DNA of 64,000 nt from NCBI RefSeq assembly GCF_004358325.1, contig NZ_CP037940.1, forward strand, positions 2,046,001-2,110,000, in the 5' to 3' direction. Of this stretch, positions 61,515 to 64,000 are shown in pieces. Made by a program: the position numbers and the translations under genes. The stretch's first letter is position 1, and every line of letters begins with the position of its first letter. The notes beneath the pieces are model-generated. The model was not told the DNA's origin. It saw nothing but the letters and a program-made list of their open reading frames with translations, and ran no database searches. This DNA is from Periweissella cryptocerci (GTDB lineage: Bacteria > Bacillota > Bacilli > Lactobacillales > Lactobacillaceae).

Positions 61515-62732
61515 TTGGCTAAGTTAACTGTTTCTGATTTAGATTTAAAGGGCAAGAAAGTCCTTATGCGTGTTGACTTCAATGTTCCATTGAAGGAAAA
61601 CGAAGCTGGTGAAGTTATTGTTGCAAACGATAACCGTATTGTTGGTGCATTGCCAACTATCAAGTACGTAATTGATAATGGTGGTCGTGCTATCTTGTTC
61701 TCACACTTGGGTCGTATCAAGAGTGAAGACGACAAGAAGGGCCTTTCAATGAAGCCTGTTGCGCAAAAGTTGGCTGACTTGCTTGGCAAGCCTGTTACCT
61801 TTGTACCTGCTACTGAAGGTCCAGAACTTGAAGAAGCAATTGCTAAGTTGAACGACGGTGAAGTTCTTGTCTTTGAAAACACTCGTTTTGAAGATGTTAA
61901 GAATGGCGTTGAAGTTAAGCGCGAATCTAAGAACGATCCTGAACTTGGTAAGTACTGGGCATCACTCGGTGACGTTTTTGTCAACGACGCCTTCGGTACT
62001 GCTCACCGTGCCCACGCTTCTAACGTAGGTATCGCCTCAAACATCGCGCAAACCGCTGCTGGTTTCTTGATGGAAAAGGAAATCAAGTTCTTGGGTGGTG
62101 CCGTTGAAGCACCAGCCCGTCCATTCGTTGCCATCCTTGGTGGTGCGAAGGTTTCTGACAAGATCGGTATCATCGAAAACCTCCTCGGCAAGGCTGACAA
62201 GGTTATCGTTGGTGGTGGTATGGCTTACACTTTTGACGTTGCTAATGGCAAGAAGATTGGTAACTCATTGTTCGAAGCTGACAAGGTTGAATTGGCTAAG
62301 GAATTGATTGAAAAGGCTGGCGACAAGCTTGTTCTTCCAATCGATGCTGTTACTGCTGATGCATTCTCAAACGATGCAAACATCGAAGTTACTGATGGTG
62401 ACATCAAGGACGGTTACATGGGTCTTGATATTGGACCTAAGTCAATCGACCTCTTCAAGAAGACTCTTGATGGTGCTAAGACTGTTGTTTGGAACGGACC
62501 TATGGGTGTGTTCGAAATGCCTAACTTTGCTAAGGGTACCCTTGAAGTTGGTTCATACCTTACTACTCTTGAAGGTGCAACTACTATCGTTGGTGGTGGT
62601 GACTCAACTGCAGCGGCTCAACAATTGGGTATTGCTGATCAATTGACTCACATCTCAACTGGTGGTGGTGCTTCACTTGAATACCTTGAAGGTAAGGAAT
62701 TACCAGGTATCGCAGCTATCTCAGAAAAGTAA
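61515..62732 (+). CDS. pgk: Phosphoglycerate kinase
   Basis: A 405-residue glycolytic enzyme making ATP from 1,3-bisphosphoglycerate. The start is TTG 61515 (CAGGAGGA lies 7 bp upstream); the protein then begins (M)[20 protein letters not shown], exactly the family N-terminus, so a longer start at 61470 is rejected. Signatures are [47 protein letters not shown] and the C-terminal nucleotide loop [14 protein letters not shown]. The codon bias is as strong as in gap. No tpiA or eno follows, unlike the gap-pgk-tpi-eno order of many lactobacilli. Confidence 0.96.
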   Translation: MAKLTVSDLDLKGKKVLMRVDFNVPLKENEAGEVIVANDNRIVGALPTIKYVIDNGGRAILFSHLGRIKSEDDKKGLSMKPVAQKLADLLGKPVTFVPATEGPELEEAIAKLNDGEVLVFENTRFEDVKNGVEVKRESKNDPELGKYWASLGDVFVNDAFGTAHRAHASNVGIASNIAQTAAGFLMEKEIKFLGGAVEAPARPFVAILGGAKVSDKIGIIENLLGKADKVIVGGGMAYTFDVANGKKIGNSLFEADKVELAKELIEKAGDKLVLPIDAVTADAFSNDANIEVTDGDIKDGYMGLDIGPKSIDLFKKTLDGAKTVVWNGPMGVFEMPNFAKGTLEVGSYLTTLEGATTIVGGGDSTAAAQQLGIADQLTHISTGGGASLEYLEGKELPGIAAISEK

Positions 62733-62796
62733 TTTTGTAAGAAACTGAAAGCTTGCTTGCAGGTTTCGCCAAAATTAGTACGATTGAATAATAGAG

Positions 62797-62827
62797 AAGT
62801 CCTCGACAATTAAGTCGGGGGCTTTTT
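62797..62827 (+). terminator. pgk terminator
   Basis: AAGTCCTCGAC-AATTAA-GTCGGGGGCTT followed by TTTT. Confidence 0.82.
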
Positions 62828-63000
62828 TCGTGCTGCATCGAACGGTAGGATACTAAACCCCACTCTAGAAAAATAATCAATTTAATAAGTATTTATTCAA
62901 TTGATTAGCATTTACGGGATAGATACACAAACATCGCAGGAAATATATGTGGGTACGTTATGCTACATGTAGTAACAAAACAAAGGAGATTTGCCCACAT

Positions 63001-64000
63001 GAAAATATCACATATGACTGCATTAGCGGTTGGGATACTCACCATTGCCGTTTTGGCGGGGTGCTCGAGTAAAAGTGCCGCAACCAAAGATACAATTACG
63101 GTTGCTTTCTTGCCAAGCGCATCAGTTAAAGACATGACAGTATCACGAGATGAACTTAAGCAAAAATTAGAAACGGCAACGGGTAAAAAGATTAAATTAT
63201 TAACGACAACGGATTACAACATCACAATTGAAGCGATTGCCTCAGGTAAAGCACAAGTCGCCTATATTGGTTCATCAGCTTACGTGCAAGCACATGCGAA
63301 GAATAAAGCAGTCGTACCAATCGCCACAACGTCTGGCCCAACTGGGACTTTAAGTGGGGCTCAATATCACTCGTATTTTATGGTTAACAAACAAGATGCA
63401 CCTAAATATGAAAGCAACGGGAAATACTCAATTGATGATATTAAGGGGCAGAAGATTTCGTTTGTTTCAACTAGTTCGACATCAGGCTTCGAAGTGCCGA
63501 CCAATGTGTTGGCTAAGACATTCAACATCAAGGATAAGACTAAATTTTCCAAAAGCGGTGATTTCTTTTCGACTGTACTGTACGGAAATTCACACCAAGG
63601 CTCAGCGGTCAATTTGTTAAATGGGGATGCGGATGTTGCAGTATTTGATGATGAAGATATGACACCTTACTTGGAAGTTAAGTCTGGAAGTTGGGACAAG
63701 GTTGGCTCGACATTTGACGTAAAAAAAGATGCAGCGCAACCATTTAAACAATTTACGAACAAAGAGGTTGTGGCAATCGGTGTGAATCCAGTGCAAAATG
63801 ATCCGATTGTTGTTAATAAGCAAGGGCTAACAGCTGCCATGATTAAGAAGTTGACGACGGCGTTTACTTCGGCGGAATTTGCTAGTAATCAGAAATTAAT
63901 GGGAACCGATGATTCTAAAACACCAGCAATTTTTACCAAGCCCAGTGAGCAAGGGAAATTAGTGGTAACTGATGATAATTGGTATAAACCAACACACACA
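63001..64000 (+). CDS. phnD: Phosphate/phosphonate ABC transporter substrate-binding lipoprotein (3' end outside window)
   Basis: The first 333 residues of a PhnD-type binding protein. ATG 63001 after AAAGGAG. The signal peptide carries lipobox LAGC (C21). The mature part follows the PhnD/phosphate-binding pattern: ITVAFLPSASVKDMTVSRDE, KIKLLTTTDYNITIEAIASG, AQVAYIGSSAYVQAHAKNKA, SFVSTSSTSGFEVPTNVLAK and GNSHQGSAVNLLNGDADVAV. It would capture phosphonate or phosphate-like anions outside the membrane; the ATPase and permease genes should follow beyond the window. The frame is still open at the last base. Confidence 0.88.

Overview
The window is a low-GC Gram-positive chromosome segment, almost certainly from a member of the Lactobacillaceae. 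The signs are a CamS lipoprotein next to ligA, a surface protein with a KxYKxGKxW signal and LPQTG anchor, CDP-glycerol (teichoic-acid type) transferases, an arginine deiminase pathway, CcpA cre-like boxes and strong codon bias in gap and pgk. I lean towards the Weissella/Periweissella/Leuconostoc side of the family, but the sequence alone does not prove a genus.

Layout. 1-2049: the 3' end of ligA, then camS. 2050-4118: repeat remnants and a secreted protein. 4290-9358: a CDP-glycerol transferase and a very large acyltransferase-like/LTA-synthase-like fusion. 9447-16931 and on to 22290: an Rgg-type regulator with a divergent 34-residue peptide gene that could be its signal, an LPQTG adhesin, a secreted propeller-like protein, and six tandem paralogous secreted proteins (one frameshifted) separated by a conserved hairpin plus GGTACATAA element. 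22734-28926: an acyltransferase and two more CDP-glycerol transferases. 29715-35658: a GH73 cell-wall hydrolase, pgi and two small secreted paralogues. 36475-40450: a tRNA-Glu(CTC) and a four-gene zinc-ribbon/M48 protease module. 41573-45973: a cell-surface glycopolymer cluster (CDP-glycerol transferase, LicD, DUF4422, flippase). 46595-52866: recX, a DUF402 phosphatase, tagD, a type IA topoisomerase, an orphan 5S rRNA and a MarR regulator. 53015-60115: two oxidoreductase-fold genes around a divergent promoter and an arc operon whose arcA is frameshifted. 60343-64000: gap, pgk and a phosphate/phosphonate-binding lipoprotein running off the end.

Two themes stand out. First, most of the gene content concerns the cell surface: about a dozen secreted or anchored proteins and at least six enzymes for glycerol-phosphate polymers, with tagD supplying CDP-glycerol. 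Second, eleven copies of a highly structured, inverted-repeat mobile element lie between genes. Three have clear 8-bp target duplications, and one sits inside the loop of an intrinsic terminator.

The strongest candidate for an undescribed system is the Rgg/peptide circuit. A motif of about 22 bp upstream of the peptide gene recurs, in the same orientation and at nearly the same distance from the -10 box, upstream of the LPQTG adhesin operon.
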